21,209 nt of DNA from Gallionellaceae bacterium UBA6222 (GTDB taxonomy: Bacteria; Pseudomonadota; Gammaproteobacteria; Burkholderiales; Gallionellaceae), in NCBI GenBank assembly GCA_002421915.1, contig DISA01000042.1, positions 1,424 through 22,632 of the forward strand, read 5' to 3'. Numbering within the stretch: position 1 is the first letter of the stretch; every line of letters begins with the position of its first letter. Made by a program: the position numbers and the translations under genes. Below are positions 20,594-21,209 of this stretch, in pieces. The notes beneath the pieces were generated by a model, which was not told where the DNA came from, did not search any database, and saw only the letters and a list, made by a program, of their open reading frames with translations.

Positions 20594-21209
20594 TTATTGC
20601 GCATCGGCTTTGCTGGAATCCATCTTGGCCTTGAGCAACGCACCCAGATTGGTGGAGCCGGAGACACTGGTGCTTTCCGCCGAGAACTTCCGCATTGCCT
20701 CTGCCGTATCCGCCTTGTCCATCGCCTTGATGGAAAGGTTGATGCCGCGATTCTTGCGATCCACGTTAATGATGACGGCCTTGACCGTGTCGCCTTCCTT
20801 CATGTGGTTGCGGATATCTTCCACACGGTCCACCGAAACTTCGGACGCTTTCAGATAGGCTTCCACATCGCCGTCCAGCGCAATCACGGCCCCCTTGGCA
20901 TCCAGCGACTTCACCGTACCGGTGACGATGGCACCCTTGTCATGGCCTGTCACGAAACCGCCGAACGGGTCACCTTCCAGCTGTTTGACACCGAGCGAGA
21001 TGCGTTCACGCTCCACATCGATGGCCAGCACAACTGCTTCCAGTTCGTCGCCCTTCTTGTAGTTGCGCACCGCTTCCTCGCCCGGCATGTTCCAGGACAG
21101 GTCGGACAGATGCACCAGGCCGTCGATGCCGCCGGGCAGGCCGATGAAGATGCCGAAGTCGGTGATCGACTTGATGGCGCCCTTCACCTTGTCGCCCTTC
21201 TTGTGGTTC
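20594..21209 (-). CDS. rpsA: 30S ribosomal protein S1, C-terminal part
   Basis: The reading frame runs past the right window edge and ends at 20594. About 205 residues of S1 are visible: one S1 RNA-binding repeat (KVKGAIKSITDFGIFIGLPGG, GLVHLSDLSW, ISLGVKQLEGDPF), a last repeat (TGTVKSLDAKGAVIALDGDVE, then INLSIKAMD), and the S1-typical tail ending in TNLGALLKAKMDS. S1 binds mRNA leaders on the 30S subunit. It has no start in the window; the codon at 21187 is an internal GTG. Only 15 bp separate its stop from the ihfB start. Confidence 0.95.
   Translation of the reverse strand, partial: NHKKGDKVKGAIKSITDFGIFIGLPGGIDGLVHLSDLSWNMPGEEAVRNYKKGDELEAVVLAIDVERERISLGVKQLEGDPFGGFVTGHDKGAIVTGTVKSLDAKGAVIALDGDVEAYLKASEVSVDRVEDIRNHMKEGDTVKAVIINVDRKNRGINLSIKAMDKADTAEAMRKFSAESTSVSGSTNLGALLKAKMDSSKADAQ

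Noticed and set aside
1..21209. tRNA, tmRNA or rRNA genes, or a tRNA attachment site
   Set aside because: No cloverleaf with TTCRANNC and CCA-type 3' end was recognised; the attachment site appears to be the yicC end instead.

Overview
The window looks like a betaproteobacterial chromosome segment carrying an integrated, phage- or plasmid-like mobile element of about 13.2 kb. The right-hand gene order (amiC; then, on the minus strand, rpsA-ihfB-lapA-lapB-pyrF-hldE1-hldD-cysM) and the single-domain heptose kinase fit Betaproteobacteria. A Nitrosomonadales/Gallionellaceae-type host is an inference from gene order, not a proven placement.

Left edge and element (about 1-13262). The first 26 bases encode the last residues of a YicC protein (EQVQNIE, stop). 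Gene gmk normally lies next to yicC, and a gmk start is found at 13353. An imperfect repeat of the yicC 3' end (6-24 and 13246-13262) brackets the element, so it appears to sit between yicC and gmk, with a tyrosine integrase just inside the left end. In order it carries: integrase; HigB/HigA toxin-antitoxin; three small or unrecognised genes; an operator-rich control region (3749-3918); an AlpA-like regulator; and a tightly overlapping replication block. That block comprises a 45-aa leader ORF, a ParB-like protein, an SF2 helicase, a TOPRIM primase-like protein, a winged-helix initiator-like protein, a DnaC-like loader and a 586-aa coiled-coil protein. Towards the right end lie a repeat-rich spacer with a possible 58-aa ORF, a YdjM-like membrane hydrolase, a small membrane protein, and two minus-strand envelope proteins (a lipoprotein and an N-terminally anchored protein). 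I see no terminase, portal, capsid, relaxase or conjugation gene, so it resembles a phage satellite or integrative replicon rather than a complete prophage or ICE.

The most distinctive structure is a nested, nearly symmetric set of GTTCCGCC(A/G)CGG motifs inside the 3' part of the initiator-like gene (8018-8154), immediately before the loader gene. This is the layout of lambda O/P, where the origin lies inside O, and it is the best candidate origin of replication.

Junction (13353-13739). One reading frame starts as guanylate kinase (MAKRGVLFIVSAPSGAGKTTLVR) and continues as TsaE, joined within the P-loop codons that both families share. It may be a real recombination, but a chimeric assembly join is the simpler explanation because both genes are normally essential. 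Linkage between the element and the right flank should be treated as unproven.

Right flank (13721-21209). amiC (peptidoglycan amidase) converges on cysM (cysteine synthase B). Beyond that is a minus-strand run: rpsA (3' part), ihfB with a clear terminator, lapA and lapB (LPS assembly), pyrF (UMP synthesis), and hldE1 and hldD (ADP-heptose for LPS core). lapB, pyrF, hldE1 and hldD overlap or abut by a few bases, and a terminator-like hairpin separates hldD from cysM.
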